From Candidatus Gastranaerophilales bacterium (GTDB lineage Bacteria; Cyanobacteriota; Vampirovibrionia; Gastranaerophilales; Gastranaerophilaceae), in NCBI GenBank assembly GCA_944324385.1, contig CALUWD010000007.1, positions 1-64,000 of the forward strand: a DNA stretch of 64,000 nt. Reading direction: 5' to 3'. Under the pieces are notes generated by a model, which was not told the origin of the DNA, ran no database searches, and was given only the letters and a program-made list of their open reading frames with translations. Positions within the stretch are counted from its first letter, which is position 1, and each line of letters opens with the position of its first letter. The translations under genes were made by a program, and so were the position numbers. Positions 45,449-56,226 of this stretch are shown piece by piece.

Positions 45449-46867
45449 ATGTATAATCCAAAATCACACAAAGCTGAAGAATTCATTTCTCATCAGGAAA
45501 TTTTAGACACGCTTGAATATGCGCAAAAAAATAAAAATAATATTGAAGTTGTTGATAAAATACTTGAAAAAGCACGTCTTAAAAAAGGTTTAAATCATAG
45601 GGAGGCAGCGGTTTTATTAGATTGCGACATCCCTGAGAAAGTGGAGGAAATTTATGCACTTGCTCGAGAAATTAAACAGGATTATTACGGCAACAGAATT
45701 GTGCTTTTTGCGCCCTTGTATTTGTCCAATTACTGTGTAAATGGCTGTGTTTACTGCCCTTATCACCTAAAAAATAAACACATCCCAAGGAAAAAATTAA
45801 CTCAAGAAGAAATAAGGCACGAAGTTGAAGCATTGCAGGATATGGGGCATAAGCGTCTTGCTATTGAATCAGGTGAGGACCCTGTTAATAATCCTATTGA
45901 GTATATTTTGGATTCTATTAAAACAATTTATGACGTTAAGCGCAAAAACGGTTCAATTCGTCGTGTAAATGTTAATATCGCTGCAACAACAGTTGAAAAT
46001 TATAAGAAATTGCACGAAGCAGGAATTGGGACCTATATTTTATTTCAAGAAACTTACCATAAAGAAAGTTATGAAAAACTTCACCCGACAGGCCCAAAAC
46101 ACAATTATGTCTATCATACAGAAGCTATGGACAGAGCAATGGAAGCAGGAATTGATGATGTAAGTTTAGGCGTATTGTTTGGTTTAGAATTATATCGCTA
46201 TGAATTTGCAGGGCTTTTAATGCATGCAGAGCATCTGGAGGCTGCCTTTGGTGTAGGTCCGCACGCAATTAGCGTTCCAAGAATTAAACATGCCGATGAC
46301 ATTGACCCAAATGCTTTTGATAATGGTATAGATGATGAAACTTTTGCTAAAATTGTTGCTTGCATTAGGATTGCAACGCCATATACAGGCATGATTATAT
46401 CAACAAGAGAATCAAAAGAGTGCAGAGAAAAACTTTTGAACTTAGGCGTTTCTCAAATATCTGGCGGTTCTAAAACAAGTGTAGGAGGATACTTTAAACC
46501 AATGCCTGATAGTGAGGATTCTGCTCAATTTGATGTTTCAGACAGACGTCCTTTAGATGAAGTTATTAAGTGGCTGATGGAATTAGGCTATCTGCCGAGT
46601 TTTTGTACCTCTTGCTACAGACAAGGCAGAACAGGGGACAGGTTTATGGAGATTTGCAAAAGCCAACAAATACATAACTTCTGTCAGCCAAATGCCATTA
46701 TGACACTGAAAGAATATCTTGAAGATTATGCGTCCGATGAAACAAAAGCAATTGGTGAAAAGCTTATTTTAAAAGAGCTTGAGCTTATAGAAAATGAAAA
46801 AATAAAACAAACTGTTAAAGAAAATCTCAAGAAAATCGAACAAGGACAAAGAGATTTTAAATTTTAA
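45449..46867 (+). CDS. hydG: [FeFe] hydrogenase H-cluster radical SAM maturase HydG
   Basis: 472 residues. Radical SAM cluster CVNGCVYC (Cys96, Cys100, Cys103) and the second cluster CX2CX22C at Cys386, Cys389 and Cys412, which separates HydG from the related ThiH. HydG lyses tyrosine to give the CO and CN ligands of the hydrogenase H-cluster. hydE, hydF and hydA are not in the window, so they lie elsewhere. Implies hydrogen-evolving fermentation. Shine-Dalgarno GAGAGG. Confidence 0.95.
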   Translation: MYNPKSHKAEEFISHQEILDTLEYAQKNKNNIEVVDKILEKARLKKGLNHREAAVLLDCDIPEKVEEIYALAREIKQDYYGNRIVLFAPLYLSNYCVNGCVYCPYHLKNKHIPRKKLTQEEIRHEVEALQDMGHKRLAIESGEDPVNNPIEYILDSIKTIYDVKRKNGSIRRVNVNIAATTVENYKKLHEAGIGTYILFQETYHKESYEKLHPTGPKHNYVYHTEAMDRAMEAGIDDVSLGVLFGLELYRYEFAGLLMHAEHLEAAFGVGPHAISVPRIKHADDIDPNAFDNGIDDETFAKIVACIRIATPYTGMIISTRESKECREKLLNLGVSQISGGSKTSVGGYFKPMPDSEDSAQFDVSDRRPLDEVIKWLMELGYLPSFCTSCYRQGRTGDRFMEICKSQQIHNFCQPNAIMTLKEYLEDYASDETKAIGEKLILKELELIENEKIKQTVKENLKKIEQGQRDFKF

Positions 46868-46868
46868 A

Positions 46869-46893
46869 AAAGCGGGGTTTTTGGCCCCGCTTT
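46869..46893. terminator. Bidirectional terminator behind hydG
   Basis: AAAGCGGGG / CCCCGCTTT with a 7-nt loop, between hydG and the convergent small gene. Confidence 0.85.
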
Positions 46894-46897
46894 AAAA

Positions 46898-47287
46898 TTA
46901 TTGATTGTTTTCTATTTCATCAAGCCAAGTGCTTATTTCTTCTTCAATTTCTTGTGGGTCTTGAGATGTTATTTCAAACATTTTGTCTTGGCCGTCTTCT
47001 TTTACATAAAACATTTTTGGTTGTTGTATTTTAATATTGCCGTCTATGTCTATATCATGCTCGTTTATTGATAATATTAATTGGTCGCTTTCTGGCATTC
47101 TTTCTAATTGGTTTTGAATTTTTTCACTTTTTGCCATACAGTCAAGAGTTTTTAGCGCACTTTTTTTTGCGTTTTCTAACTTAGCAATATTTCTGTCGTA
47201 CATTTGTCTTACAGTTTCTTTTTCTCCTGCAGGACATGCTTTAAATGTTGCACCAAATGATGTGTTTTGATTTGATAAAATATTCAT
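46898..47287 (-). CDS. Small hypothetical protein with SFGATF N-terminal motif
   Basis: 129 residues from ATG 47287 (AAAGGA ahead). N-terminus MNILSNQNTSFGATFKACPA, then a helical region with many Lys/Met and a beta/acidic C-terminus (EIEEEISTWLDEIENN). Shares the Asn-rich opening, Phe and KACxAxE with the protein at 1893-2261. No membrane segment. Not recognised. Confidence 0.6.
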   Translation of the reverse strand: MNILSNQNTSFGATFKACPAGEKETVRQMYDRNIAKLENAKKSALKTLDCMAKSEKIQNQLERMPESDQLILSINEHDIDIDGNIKIQQPKMFYVKEDGQDKMFEITSQDPQEIEEEISTWLDEIENNQ

Positions 47288-47359
47288 TTCGTTTCCTTTC
47301 TGTGCTTTTAACATGTTGATAATCCTACAACAACTAAAAAGAGAAAATTTTGCTATTAA

Positions 47360-47386
47360 AAACGAGGGTTTTAAAAACCCTCGTTT
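47360..47386 (-). terminator. Terminator of fusA
   Basis: AAACGAGGGTTTT-type stem with its complement, and T residues on the minus side, 24 nt after the fusA stop. Confidence 0.8.
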
Positions 47387-47409
47387 ATCAAGATATTATT
47401 TGTAAAATC

Positions 47410-49494
47410 TTAAGCGTTTGTTCCTGATTTAGAAATAATTTCAGTTTCAATGTTAGCAGGAACTTGTTCATATTTGCAAAATTCCATAGAGAAAGTACCA
47501 CGGCCTTGAGTTTTTGAACGGATGTCTGTTGCATAACCGAACATTTCAGCCAATGGAACAATTGCGCGAACTTTTTGAATACCTGTTCCTTCAATCATTT
47601 CCATACCTTCAACGCGGCCTCTGCGAGATGAAATATCACCGATAATATCACCTGTATTTTCTTCAGGAACTTCGATTTCAACTTTCATCATAGGTTCAAG
47701 AATGCAAGGTTTAGCTTTTTTGATACCATCTTTCATTGCCATAGAACCTGCAATTTTGAACGCCATTTCAGATGAGTCAACATCGTGGTATGTACCATCG
47801 TAAAGTGTAACTTTAACGTCGATTACAGGGAAACCTGCAATAATACCGCCTTCAAGAGCTTCTTCCATACCTTTTCTTGCTGGCTCAATGTATTCTTTAG
47901 GAATAGCACCACCAACGATTTTGTTTTCAAATACAAATCCTGCATTTTCTTCAGCAGGTTCGATTTTAACTTTAACGTGTCCGTATTGACCACGACCACC
48001 TGATTGACGGATGAATTTAGAATCTTGATCAGCTGTACCTCTAATTGTTTCACGATATGCAACCTGAGGTTTACCAACGTTAGCATCAACTTTAAATTCT
48101 CTCATTAAACGGTCAACAATGATGTCAAGGTGAAGTTCGCCCATACCTGAGATAATTGTTTGACCTGTTTCGTTATCTGTTTTAACTTGGAAAGATGGAT
48201 CTTCTTCTGCAAGTTTTTGTAATGCAATACCCATTTTATCTTGGTCAGCTTTTGTTTTAGGTTCGATAGCAACCGAAATAACAGGTGTCGGGAATGTCAT
48301 TCTTTCTAGGATGATAGGTGCTTTTTCGTCACACAATGTATCACCTGTTGTGGTGTCTTTCAAACCAACTGCTGCACAGATGTCACCTGCGTAAACTTCA
48401 GATATTTCGTTTCTTTGATCAGCTTGCATTTGAACAAGTCTTGAAATACGTTCTTTTTTGCCATTTGTAGCATTTAGAACATAAGAACCTGAAGTTAATT
48501 TTCCTGAGTAGACCCTCATAAATGTTAAACGACCAACGTATGGGTCTGTCATAACTTTAAATGCAAGAGCTGCAAAAGGTTCGTCATCTGATGAGTGGCG
48601 TTCAGTTTTTGAACCATCTTCAAGTTCGCCCTCAATAGCTTTTACATCAATTGGAGAAGGCATTAATTCAACAATTGAGTCAAGAAGCAATTGAACACCT
48701 TTGTTTTTAAATGCTGTACCACAAGTAACAGGAACGATTTTGTTGTCGCAAACACCTTTTCTTAAGCCTTTTTTCAATTCATCAATTGTTAACTCTTGAC
48801 CTTCAAGGTATTTTTCCATTAAATCGTCATCAACTTCAGCAATGGCTTCAACTAAAGCTTCTCTGTATTTTTTAGCATCATCTACCATATCAGCTGGAAT
48901 TTCTTCTTCTTTGATATCTGTACCTAAGTCGTTTGTATAGATATATGCTTTCATTTCAAGAAGATCAACAAGACCTTTGAATTGGTCTTCAGCGCCAATT
49001 GGAAGTCTTATAGGATGAGCGTTTCCGCCTAATCTGTTTTTAATTTGATCAACTACATGATAGAAGTTAGCACCTGTTCTGTCCATTTTGTTAACAAAAA
49101 CCATACGGGGAACTTCGTAACGGTTAGCTTGACGCCAAACTGTTTCAGACTGAGATTGAACACCGCCAACTGCGCAAAATACCGCAACAACACCGTCTAG
49201 TACACGCAAAGAACGTTCAACTTCAATTGTAAAGTCAACGTGTCCGGGGGTGTCGATAATGTTTACTTGGTGACCTTTCCAGTAAGATGTAACCGCAGCT
49301 GATTGGATTGTGATACCACGTTCTCTTTCTTGTTCCATAAAGTCGGTAACTGCTGCACCGTCGTGTACTTCACCGATTTTGTGAGTTTTACCGGTGTAGA
49401 ACAATATACGCTCGGTAGTAGTTGTTTTACCTGCGTCAATGTGCGCTGCGATACCAATGTTTCTGATTTTATCCAAAGGTGTCTTTCTTGGCAT
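47410..49494 (-). CDS. fusA: Elongation factor G
   Basis: 694 residues. G1 [14 protein letters not shown]3 [10 protein letters not shown]4 [11 protein letters not shown], and domain IV/V features GGRGQYGHV and [14 protein letters not shown]-driven ribosomal translocation. It stands alone, not in an rpsL-rpsG-fusA-tuf operon. Shine-Dalgarno AAAGGA. Confidence 0.98.
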   Translation of the reverse strand: MPRKTPLDKIRNIGIAAHIDAGKTTTTERILFYTGKTHKIGEVHDGAAVTDFMEQERERGITIQSAAVTSYWKGHQVNIIDTPGHVDFTIEVERSLRVLDGVVAVFCAVGGVQSQSETVWRQANRYEVPRMVFVNKMDRTGANFYHVVDQIKNRLGGNAHPIRLPIGAEDQFKGLVDLLEMKAYIYTNDLGTDIKEEEIPADMVDDAKKYREALVEAIAEVDDDLMEKYLEGQELTIDELKKGLRKGVCDNKIVPVTCGTAFKNKGVQLLLDSIVELMPSPIDVKAIEGELEDGSKTERHSSDDEPFAALAFKVMTDPYVGRLTFMRVYSGKLTSGSYVLNATNGKKERISRLVQMQADQRNEISEVYAGDICAAVGLKDTTTGDTLCDEKAPIILERMTFPTPVISVAIEPKTKADQDKMGIALQKLAEEDPSFQVKTDNETGQTIISGMGELHLDIIVDRLMREFKVDANVGKPQVAYRETIRGTADQDSKFIRQSGGRGQYGHVKVKIEPAEENAGFVFENKIVGGAIPKEYIEPARKGMEEALEGGIIAGFPVIDVKVTLYDGTYHDVDSSEMAFKIAGSMAMKDGIKKAKPCILEPMMKVEIEVPEENTGDIIGDISSRRGRVEGMEMIEGTGIQKVRAIVPLAEMFGYATDIRSKTQGRGTFSMEFCKYEQVPANIETEIISKSGTNA

Positions 49495-49530
49495 ATTTTT
49501 TTCCTTTTCTAAATTAAAATACTACTATAA

Positions 49531-49554
49531 GGTTATTTTCGCACAAAAATAACC
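49531..49554 (-). terminator. Hairpin between trmD and fusA
   Basis: GGTTATTTT / AAAATAACC, 9-bp stem, without a clean T-run. Could end trmD or shape the fusA leader. Confidence 0.4.
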
Positions 49555-49570
49555 ATTGGCAAGGAAAAAG

Positions 49571-50284
49571 TTATGATTGTGTAAAGTTATCCTTAACCTT
49601 TTCCCATAAATCAGGACGGCGATTTTTTGTTCGATTTATGCGCTCTTGCATACGGAACTTTTCAATTTCCTGATGATTACCGTTTAACAATACATCAGGT
49701 ACTACCATTCCTCTATATTCCCTTGGTTTTGTATATTGAGGGTGTTCTAAAAGCCCTTTTAAGCCTTCTGAAAAACTATCATCAATTGCTGATTCATCTT
49801 TTCCCAAAAAACCATGCAGATGTCTTGAAACGCTGTCTATAATGCAAAGTGCGCCTAATTCTCCGCCTGTTAGAACATAATCACCTAAAGAAATTTCTCT
49901 TGGTTTTAATCCTGTGCGAATTCTCTCATCAAAACCTTCATATCTGCCGCAAAGAAGAATTATTTGATTTTTTTGAGCGAGTTCTTTGCTGATTTTTTGG
50001 TTGTAAACCTCACCCTGAGGTGTAAGCATTATAAACTCATAATTTTCAAGCTTTTCTATACTTTCATAAGCCTCAAAAACAGGCGGTGCCATCATTACCA
50101 TACCTGCTGAGCCGCCATAGGGTGTGTCATCTACCCTTCTGTGCTTATCATGGGTAAAATCGCGCGGATTAGTTGTATATAATTCAATAATGCCGTTTTT
50201 AAGCCCTCTGCCTAAAAGCGCGCAAGAACAGTAGTTTTCAATTATTTCAGGAAAAAGTGTTATGACATCAAATCTTAATCCCAT
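49571..50284 (-). CDS. trmD: tRNA (guanine-N1)-methyltransferase
   Basis: 237 residues. GLRFDVITLFPE opens; DDTPYGGSAGMVMMAPP, LLCGRYEGFDERI and the knot YVLTGGELGALCIIDSVSR follow. Makes m1G37 in tRNAs to prevent +1 frameshifting. Overlaps rimM by 10 nt. Confidence 0.97.
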   Translation of the reverse strand: MGLRFDVITLFPEIIENYCSCALLGRGLKNGIIELYTTNPRDFTHDKHRRVDDTPYGGSAGMVMMAPPVFEAYESIEKLENYEFIMLTPQGEVYNQKISKELAQKNQIILLCGRYEGFDERIRTGLKPREISLGDYVLTGGELGALCIIDSVSRHLHGFLGKDESAIDDSFSEGLKGLLEHPQYTKPREYRGMVVPDVLLNGNHQEIEKFRMQERINRTKNRRPDLWEKVKDNFTQS

Positions 50285-50781
50285 GGCAGGAGCCCTTTTA
50301 TTGGTTTAATTACAATTTTTTTAGCTTTTACATCTACTATTGGGACAAGTTCTTTTACAAATGGAATAAGAATATTGCCGTATTTTTTATTTTCAGGTTT
50401 AACAGATAAAATATCATTCCCTGTGCTTTTTGCAATAGAATCAACAATGCCTATAAAATCGTCTTTATCATCAAAAACATTTAGCCCTACTAAATCGTCA
50501 ATTAAATATTCTTCTTCTTCAAGCTGGTTTTTAACTTCTTCTTTTGCAAGGTAAATATTTTCGCCCTTAAAGTTTAAAAGTTCGTTTATGTCGGAAATTT
50601 CTTTAAATTTTACAATTGCAAAATTTTTGTGAAACCTTATTTTTTCAATATTTAAAGGTATATTTTTTACAATTACTTTTTTTGCACTTTCTATTCTTTT
50701 GGGGTCTGAATAGCCAACTTTGGCTTCGCCTAAAATGCCATGGAAGTTAATTATTTTACCTATAGAGATTAATTCATTCAT
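50275..50781 (-). CDS. rimM: 16S rRNA processing protein RimM
   Basis: 168 residues. N-terminal IGKIINFHGILGEAKV and the PRC-barrel GLNVFDDKDDFIGIVDS, then NILIPFVKELVPIVDVKAKK. Helps 30S maturation through uS19. Usual rimM-trmD pair, without rpsP upstream. No Shine-Dalgarno; an extended -10 box ends 6 nt before its ATG. Confidence 0.93.
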   Translation of the reverse strand: MNELISIGKIINFHGILGEAKVGYSDPKRIESAKKVIVKNIPLNIEKIRFHKNFAIVKFKEISDINELLNFKGENIYLAKEEVKNQLEEEEYLIDDLVGLNVFDDKDDFIGIVDSIAKSTGNDILSVKPENKKYGNILIPFVKELVPIVDVKAKKIVIKPIKGLLPWD

Positions 50782-50787
50782 AAAAAA

Positions 50788-50796
50788 AGTATAGCA
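50788..50796 (-). promoter_or_regulatory. Extended -10 promoter with start on the rimM ATG
   Basis: On the minus strand TGCTATACT, then TTTTTT, then ATG. The extended -10 form makes a -35 box unnecessary. Predicted leaderless. Confidence 0.55.
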
Positions 50797-50931
50797 TAAA
50801 CACTGTTTTTTCAGACTAAATCTTTAAGGGGTTAAATTTTTAAAATATACCATAATGGGTAATATTCCAAAGTTAAAAATTGGTATAGTATTCAATTAAA
50901 ATTTAGGGTTAGATAAGAAAGGATGGTTAAA

Positions 50932-51624
50932 ATGTCTGCACAGGCAAGTGTTTACACTACTACAGAAGAAATTAAAGTTGTTATTGTTGAGGATTACAAA
51001 CTTACTCGTGTTGGTTTAAGGTATGCGCTTAATCAAATTGAAAACATTAATGTTATTGCAGAGGCTGAAAATGCTGAAGACGGTCTTGAAATTATTAAAA
51101 AAGAACAGCCTGATGTTGTGCTTATGGACTTAGGTTTGCCTAATATGAACGGACTTGAGGCAACTATTAAGGTAAGGGAAATTGCGCCAAAAACTCAAGT
51201 TGTCATTTTAACTTCACACGATAGAGAAGAAGAAGTTCTAGCTTCTTTAGGTTCAGGTGCTACTGCTTACTGTTTAAAAGATATCGACCCTAAAGCGTTG
51301 TCGGATGTTATTAAAAGTGCTGCACTTGGTGCGTGTTGGATAGACCCTACTGTTGCAAAATTGGCTTTAAGATTATTCCCGAAACCTGAGAATGTTGAAC
51401 TGCTTTCAAAAGGTTCAAATACTGATGTTAAGGCGCATTTAACTGAAAGAGAACAAGAAGTCTTAAAACTTTTGGTTCAAGGTAGATCAAATACTGAAAT
51501 TGCAAAAGAATTGATTGTTAGTGTGCATACTGCAAAAGCGCATGTGTGTTCAATTTTACAGAAGTTGTGCGTGGATGATAGAGTACAGGCGGCAGTTAAA
51601 GCTATTAAAGAGGGATTGGTTTAA
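50932..51624 (+). CDS. NarL/LuxR-type response regulator
   Basis: About 230 residues. Receiver: VVIVEDYKLTR, phospho-Asp in VVLMDLGLPNMNG, LTSHDREEE, and Lys in CLKDIDP. Output: LTEREQEVLKLLVQGRSNTE and helix-turn-helix IVSVHTAKAHVCSIL. Start at ATG 50932 with AGAAAGGA ahead; an ATG 9 nt earlier lies inside that site. No kinase adjacent. Confidence 0.92.
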   Translation: MSAQASVYTTTEEIKVVIVEDYKLTRVGLRYALNQIENINVIAEAENAEDGLEIIKKEQPDVVLMDLGLPNMNGLEATIKVREIAPKTQVVILTSHDREEEVLASLGSGATAYCLKDIDPKALSDVIKSAALGACWIDPTVAKLALRLFPKPENVELLSKGSNTDVKAHLTEREQEVLKLLVQGRSNTEIAKELIVSVHTAKAHVCSILQKLCVDDRVQAAVKAIKEGLV

Positions 51625-51646
51625 AATTTAATATTTAATACTAACT

Positions 51647-51671
51647 AAACCCCGCATTAATTGCGGGGTTT
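51647..51671. terminator. Bidirectional terminator between the regulator and typA
   Basis: AAACCCCGCA / TGCGGGGTTT with a 5-nt loop between convergent genes. Confidence 0.85.
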
Positions 51672-51675
51672 AAAA

Positions 51676-53472
51676 TTATCTAGGGCAATTTTTAAAGTTT
51701 AAGTTAGCCTTTCTCATTCTGACATTTTGCGGTGTGACTTCAACTAGTTCATCATCTGCTATGTATTCAAGACAATCTTCAAGGCTCATAATTTTTGGAG
51801 CTTGAAGCGTAACCATAACGTCAGCAGTTGCTGAGCGCATATTTGTAAGTTTTTTTGTCTTGCAAATATTAATGGCTAAATCTTGCGGGCGGTTGCACTC
51901 ACCTATTATCATACCCCTGTAAACCTTTGTTTTTGGTGTTACAAAAAATACCCCGCGGTCTTCAAACTGGTGAAGTGCGTATGGAATAGCCTCCCCATCT
52001 TCAAAAGCAATGAGTGAGCCTGTTCTTTGACGTGGGATGTCGCCTGCGTATTCGCCATAGTGTGAAAATGTATGATACATAATGCCTTCGCCTTTGGTCA
52101 TTCTTATAAAATCAGACCTAAAGCCGATTAGCCCTCTTGCAGGGATTAGAAAATCAATGTTTGTGCGTTTTTCGCCTGTTTCCATATTTTGCATTTGAGC
52201 TTTTCTTGAAGATAGTTTTTCAATAACGGAGCCTGCATATTCTTGCGGTACGTCAACAATTAAGTTTTCATAAGGCTCAAGAGTGTGTCCGTCCTCTTTT
52301 TTAAATATTACCTCGGGTTTTGAAACTGCAAACTCATAGCCTTCGCGGCGCATTGTTTCAATTAAAATACTAAGGTGCAATTCACCTCTGCCTGATACTC
52401 TGAAAACATCAGTGGAGTCTGTATCTTCAACCCTTAGTGAAACATTTTTTTCAAGTTCAAAGTAAAGTCTTTTTCTTAACTGTCTACTTGTGACAAATTT
52501 GCCCTCCTGACCCGCAAATGGTGAAGTGTTAACCGAAAAGTTCATCTGAAGCGTAGGTTCATCAATATGAATTAAAGGCAGCGCAATGGGGTTTGTAAGG
52601 CTTGAGATTGTTTCACCTATTTGAATATCTGAAAAACCTGCAATACCTACAATATCACCTGCGCCAGCTTCTTCAATTTCCACCCTGCCAAGGTCTTTAA
52701 ACCCGAAAAGCTTTACAATTTTGCCTTTTTGCATTGTGCCGTCAGCTTTTATGAGGGTTACTTGTTCACCTGAGTGCAAAATGCCGTTTTTAATTCTGCC
52801 TATTGCGATTCTGCCTACATAGTCGTTGTAGTCCAGTGTTGTTACTTGAAATTGTAATGTCAAGTCATCATCTGCAACAGGCGGTTGTATATTTTCTAAA
52901 ATGCAATCCAAAAGTGGCGTAATATCTTTTTCTTCGTCATTGAGTTCTTTTTTGGCAAATTTATGCAGCGAACTTGCATAAATTATCGGAAAATCAATTA
53001 AATCTTCTCTATCAGTAAGTTCTGTAAATAAGTCAAAAACTTTATCTATAGTGCCATTTGGGTCAGCCCCTTGTTTGTCGATTTTATTTATTACAACAAT
53101 TATTTTAATACCTAACTCAAGTGCTTTTGAAAGCACAAAACGAGTCTGCGGCATTGGACCTTCTTGAGCATCAACAATTAAAAGTGCGCCATCTACCATG
53201 CCTAAAACACGCTCTACTTCGCCGCCAAAGTCGGCGTGCCCAGGGGTGTCAACGACGTTAATTTTTACGCCCTTATAGTTAACTGAAATATTTTTTGAAA
53301 GTATTGTAATGCCGCGCTCACGTTCAATGTCGTTACTATCCAGTACCCTCTCGCCTGCTTCCTGATGTTCTTTAAAAACACCTGTTTGCTGTAACATGCA
53401 GTCTACAAGAGTTGTTTTGCCGTGGTCAACGTGAGCTATAATTGCTATATTTCTAATGTTTTTCTTCTTCAT
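51676..53472 (-). CDS. typA: Ribosome-associated GTPase TypA/BipA
   Basis: About 598 residues. [12 protein letters not shown] (G1), [11 protein letters not shown] (G3), NKIDKQGAD (G4), [12 protein letters not shown] and the TypA-specific C-terminal domain. Ribosome-binding GTPase used in 50S assembly under stress and cold. Start ATG 53472 after AGAAGGA. Confidence 0.96.
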   Translation of the reverse strand: MKKKNIRNIAIIAHVDHGKTTLVDCMLQQTGVFKEHQEAGERVLDSNDIERERGITILSKNISVNYKGVKINVVDTPGHADFGGEVERVLGMVDGALLIVDAQEGPMPQTRFVLSKALELGIKIIVVINKIDKQGADPNGTIDKVFDLFTELTDREDLIDFPIIYASSLHKFAKKELNDEEKDITPLLDCILENIQPPVADDDLTLQFQVTTLDYNDYVGRIAIGRIKNGILHSGEQVTLIKADGTMQKGKIVKLFGFKDLGRVEIEEAGAGDIVGIAGFSDIQIGETISSLTNPIALPLIHIDEPTLQMNFSVNTSPFAGQEGKFVTSRQLRKRLYFELEKNVSLRVEDTDSTDVFRVSGRGELHLSILIETMRREGYEFAVSKPEVIFKKEDGHTLEPYENLIVDVPQEYAGSVIEKLSSRKAQMQNMETGEKRTNIDFLIPARGLIGFRSDFIRMTKGEGIMYHTFSHYGEYAGDIPRQRTGSLIAFEDGEAIPYALHQFEDRGVFFVTPKTKVYRGMIIGECNRPQDLAINICKTKKLTNMRSATADVMVTLQAPKIMSLEDCLEYIADDELVEVTPQNVRMRKANLNFKNCPR

Positions 53473-53551
53473 TGTTGTCAATCCTTCTTATGTAAATTAT
53501 TTTACAACAAACATTTTTAAGGTAAAATATTTTATAAAAAAGGAGTTGGAA

Positions 53552-54799
53552 ATGGAATTAAATAAAATCAAAGAAATTGATTCGGAAGTTGCAAAATATA
53601 TTGAACAGGAGTTAAAACGACAACAAAATACAATTGAGCTTATAGCTAGTGAAAATTTTACCTCTCAAGCTGTAATGGCAGCTCAGGGCAGTGTTTTAAC
53701 AAATAAATACGCTGAGGGTAAACCTTATAAAAGATTTTACAACGGTTGTGAAAATGTAGACAAAATTGAAGAATTAGCTGTTGAAAGGTGCAAAGAGCTT
53801 TTTAAAGTTGACCACGCTAATGTTCAACCCCACAGTGGTGCGCAAGCTAATATGGCGGTATTTTTATATGCTCTTAAGCCTGGTGATACAATTATGGGTA
53901 TGGATTTATCAAACGGGGGACACTTAACCCATGGTTCACCGGTTAATTTTTCGGGACTTTATTTTAATGTTGTAAGCTATGGTGTTAATGATAACGGCGA
54001 AATTGACTATGACGATGTTAAAAATAAAGCACTAGAACATAAACCAAAGTTAATAATTGCTGGTGCAAGCAACTACTCTAAGATTATCGATTTTAAAAAG
54101 TTTAGAGAAATAGCAGATATGGTAGGTGCTTATTTTATGGTTGATATAGCTCATATTGCAGCTCTTGTTGCAACTGGTTATCATCCTTCGCCTGCTCCTT
54201 ATGCTGATTTTATTACTACAACAACGCATAAGACCCTAAGAGGCCCTCGCGGTGGTATTGTTATGTGCAAGCAAGAACACGCTCTAGGTATTGATAAAGC
54301 GGTTTTCCCCGGTATTCAAGGCGGGCCACTGGAGCATGTAATTGCTGCAAAAGCGGTTGCCTTTAAAGAGGCGTTAAGTGACGAGTTTAAACAATACGGT
54401 AAAAATATTATTGAAAATTCAAAAGCATTGTCAAATGCTCTTATGCAAGAAGGAATTGATATTGTAGGCGGCGAGAGCGAAAACCATCTTATGACTGTTG
54501 ATTTAAGAAAATTAAATAAAACAGGTAAAGATGTTGCCAACATGCTAGAAAGAATTGGTATTACAGCTAATAAAAACACTGTTCCAAACGATCCGCAAAG
54601 TCCTTTTGTAACATCAGGTGTGAGAATCGGTGTTCCTGCAGTTACTACAAGAGGTTTTGGGGTTGAAGATATGAAAATCCTTGCAAAAATAATTGCTGAT
54701 GGCATTTTAGAGCGTGAAGATGAAAGCATTTTAAGGCAAAGAAGTCTTGAACTTTGCAAAAAATACCCACTATACCCTGATATGAGATGCGGAGAGTAG
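53552..54799 (+). CDS. glyA: Serine hydroxymethyltransferase
   Basis: 415 residues from ATG 53552 (AAAGGAG ahead); upstream frame would run into typ[31 protein letters not shown], the PLP lysine in [14 protein letters not shown] and [16 protein letters not shown] are typical. Interconverts serine and glycine with tetrahydrofolate. Followed within 6 nt by the WecA-like gene. Confidence 0.97.
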   Translation: MELNKIKEIDSEVAKYIEQELKRQQNTIELIASENFTSQAVMAAQGSVLTNKYAEGKPYKRFYNGCENVDKIEELAVERCKELFKVDHANVQPHSGAQANMAVFLYALKPGDTIMGMDLSNGGHLTHGSPVNFSGLYFNVVSYGVNDNGEIDYDDVKNKALEHKPKLIIAGASNYSKIIDFKKFREIADMVGAYFMVDIAHIAALVATGYHPSPAPYADFITTTTHKTLRGPRGGIVMCKQEHALGIDKAVFPGIQGGPLEHVIAAKAVAFKEALSDEFKQYGKNIIENSKALSNALMQEGIDIVGGESENHLMTVDLRKLNKTGKDVANMLERIGITANKNTVPNDPQSPFVTSGVRIGVPAVTTRGFGVEDMKILAKIIADGILEREDESILRQRSLELCKKYPLYPDMRCGE

Positions 54800-54804
54800 A
54801 GAAA

Positions 54805-55860
54805 ATGATTAAACTTACTCAAGCTCATATAATAGGTGCAATAATAGCTTATTTGTTAGGGATTTTTATAGTTCCGCTTGTTATTTATTTTTCAAAAAAG
54901 GCAGGGCTTGTAGATGTTCCAAACGAAAGAAAAATCCACCATGGTGCGATTTCCCGTCTTGGCGGAATTGCAATATGGGTGTCTGTTATGCTCACGTTTT
55001 TGTTTTTGGTGCTTTTGAGCTACTACCCAAATGGTGTGGGCTTATCAGGCATTATTGTAGGCGGCTCATTAATGTTCCTTTTGGGCTTGATTGATGACAT
55101 TTTTTGCCTCAATGCAAAGTTTAAATTATTTATACAAATTGCCATTGCAACAATGGTAATACTTTTGGGAATTAGAATTGATGAGCTTTATGTTCCATTT
55201 ATGTCAAGCCCTCTTGCACTTGGCTTTTGGGCATATCCTATAAGTTTACTATGGATTGTTGGTATTGCAAATGCAACAAATTTTATAGATGGTGTGGACG
55301 GTCTAGCCGGTTCAATTGTAACAATAGCCTGTATTGCAATTGGTATTGTGTCTTTTGTTGTAACTCCACCATCACCTATTTCAGCGCTTGTTGCTTTTAT
55401 TTTAATGGGTGCTATGCTTGCGTTTTTAACATTTAATTATAACCCTGCAAAAGTGTTTATGGGTGATTCGGGCGCATTGTATGCAGGGTTTTTGCTCTCA
55501 ACTCTTTCTATAAAAGGGATTATGAACAATGCAACCAGTCCTGTAATGTATCTTCCTTTTATAATTTTAGCTGTTCCTATTTTAGATGTTGCTTTTTCAA
55601 GTATCAGAAGAATTATGAAGGGCTCAAGTCCTTTTATAGCGGATAGTGAGCATATTCACCATAAACTTTTGCACCATGGTTGTTCGCAAGATAAGGTTGT
55701 ACTTATTCTCTCAACTTTTGCATTTGCCTGTGCAATAATTTCAATTCTTATTGCAGGTTCTTTTAGCAAGTATTATATATACGCTGTAATTCTTGTGGCG
55801 GTATTGGTTATATTAAACCTAATTTCAAAGGCAATAAAGAAATCGGATAAAAATGAGTGA
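54805..55860 (+). CDS. Undecaprenyl-phosphate sugar-1-phosphate transferase (WecA/TagO/MraY family)
   Basis: About 351 residues with around ten membrane segments. Catalytic GLIDDIFCLNAKFKL, NFIDGVDGLAG and VFMGDSGALYAGF, plus HIHHKLLHHG, which marks WecA/TagO rather than MraY. It would start a lipid-linked glycan (O-antigen, secondary wall polymer), possibly the anchor recognised by SLH domains; that link is inference. Confidence 0.92.
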   Translation: MIKLTQAHIIGAIIAYLLGIFIVPLVIYFSKKAGLVDVPNERKIHHGAISRLGGIAIWVSVMLTFLFLVLLSYYPNGVGLSGIIVGGSLMFLLGLIDDIFCLNAKFKLFIQIAIATMVILLGIRIDELYVPFMSSPLALGFWAYPISLLWIVGIANATNFIDGVDGLAGSIVTIACIAIGIVSFVVTPPSPISALVAFILMGAMLAFLTFNYNPAKVFMGDSGALYAGFLLSTLSIKGIMNNATSPVMYLPFIILAVPILDVAFSSIRRIMKGSSPFIADSEHIHHKLLHHGCSQDKVVLILSTFAFACAIISILIAGSFSKYYIYAVILVAVLVILNLISKAIKKSDKNE

Positions 55861-56176
55861 TAATGAGATTAAAAATAAAAGATGGTATGATTTAGACCCT
55901 ACTGTTAGTCTTGCAGTTAACTTGCTTGAACATTCAAGTGAAAATGTTAAGATGTATATTGCAAACTATATTATTGAGGAAGCAAAAAACAGGGGTGCAA
56001 AAATAGATTTAGAGAACAAAGGTGCCTTTAACTATGTCTGGAAGCGCTGGCAAGACAAAGATGAAAAAATGTTTGAGGCAATGGAATATTTTAAGATAAT
56101 TGACTTTGAAACAAAAAAACAATTATCATTAGAAATAATAGATTATATTAGACAGTGTAAAAATAAATTCCAATAA
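55853..56176 (+). CDS. Small hypothetical protein
   Basis: 107 residues, helical, soluble. RWYDLDPTVSLAVNLLEHSS then two or three helices (MYIANYIIEEAKNRG, MFEAMEYFKIIDF). Overlaps the WecA-like gene by 8 nt, so it is co-translated with it. No family recognised. Confidence 0.65.
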   Translation: MSDNEIKNKRWYDLDPTVSLAVNLLEHSSENVKMYIANYIIEEAKNRGAKIDLENKGAFNYVWKRWQDKDEKMFEAMEYFKIIDFETKKQLSLEIIDYIRQCKNKFQ

Positions 56177-56214
56177 TAATATATTTATTTGATTTTATTT
56201 TTTGAGGAGTAAAA

Positions 56215-56220
56215 TAGAAT
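56215..56220 (+). promoter_or_regulatory. Putative -10 box of the second SpoIID gene
   Basis: TAGAAT ends 6 nt before the ATG at 56227. A GAGGAG lies about 20 nt before the ATG, too far for normal ribosome binding. No good -35. Confidence 0.35.
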
Positions 56221-56226
56221 AGTTTT

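Noticed and set aside
47410-53472. fusA and typA as duplicate EF-G genes
   Set aside because: They differ in length and C-terminal domains; typA has the TypA/BipA-specific end.
53456-53551. Upstream extension of glyA
   Set aside because: The extra 32 residues overlap typA and lie before a strong Shine-Dalgarno; SHMT begins at 53552.
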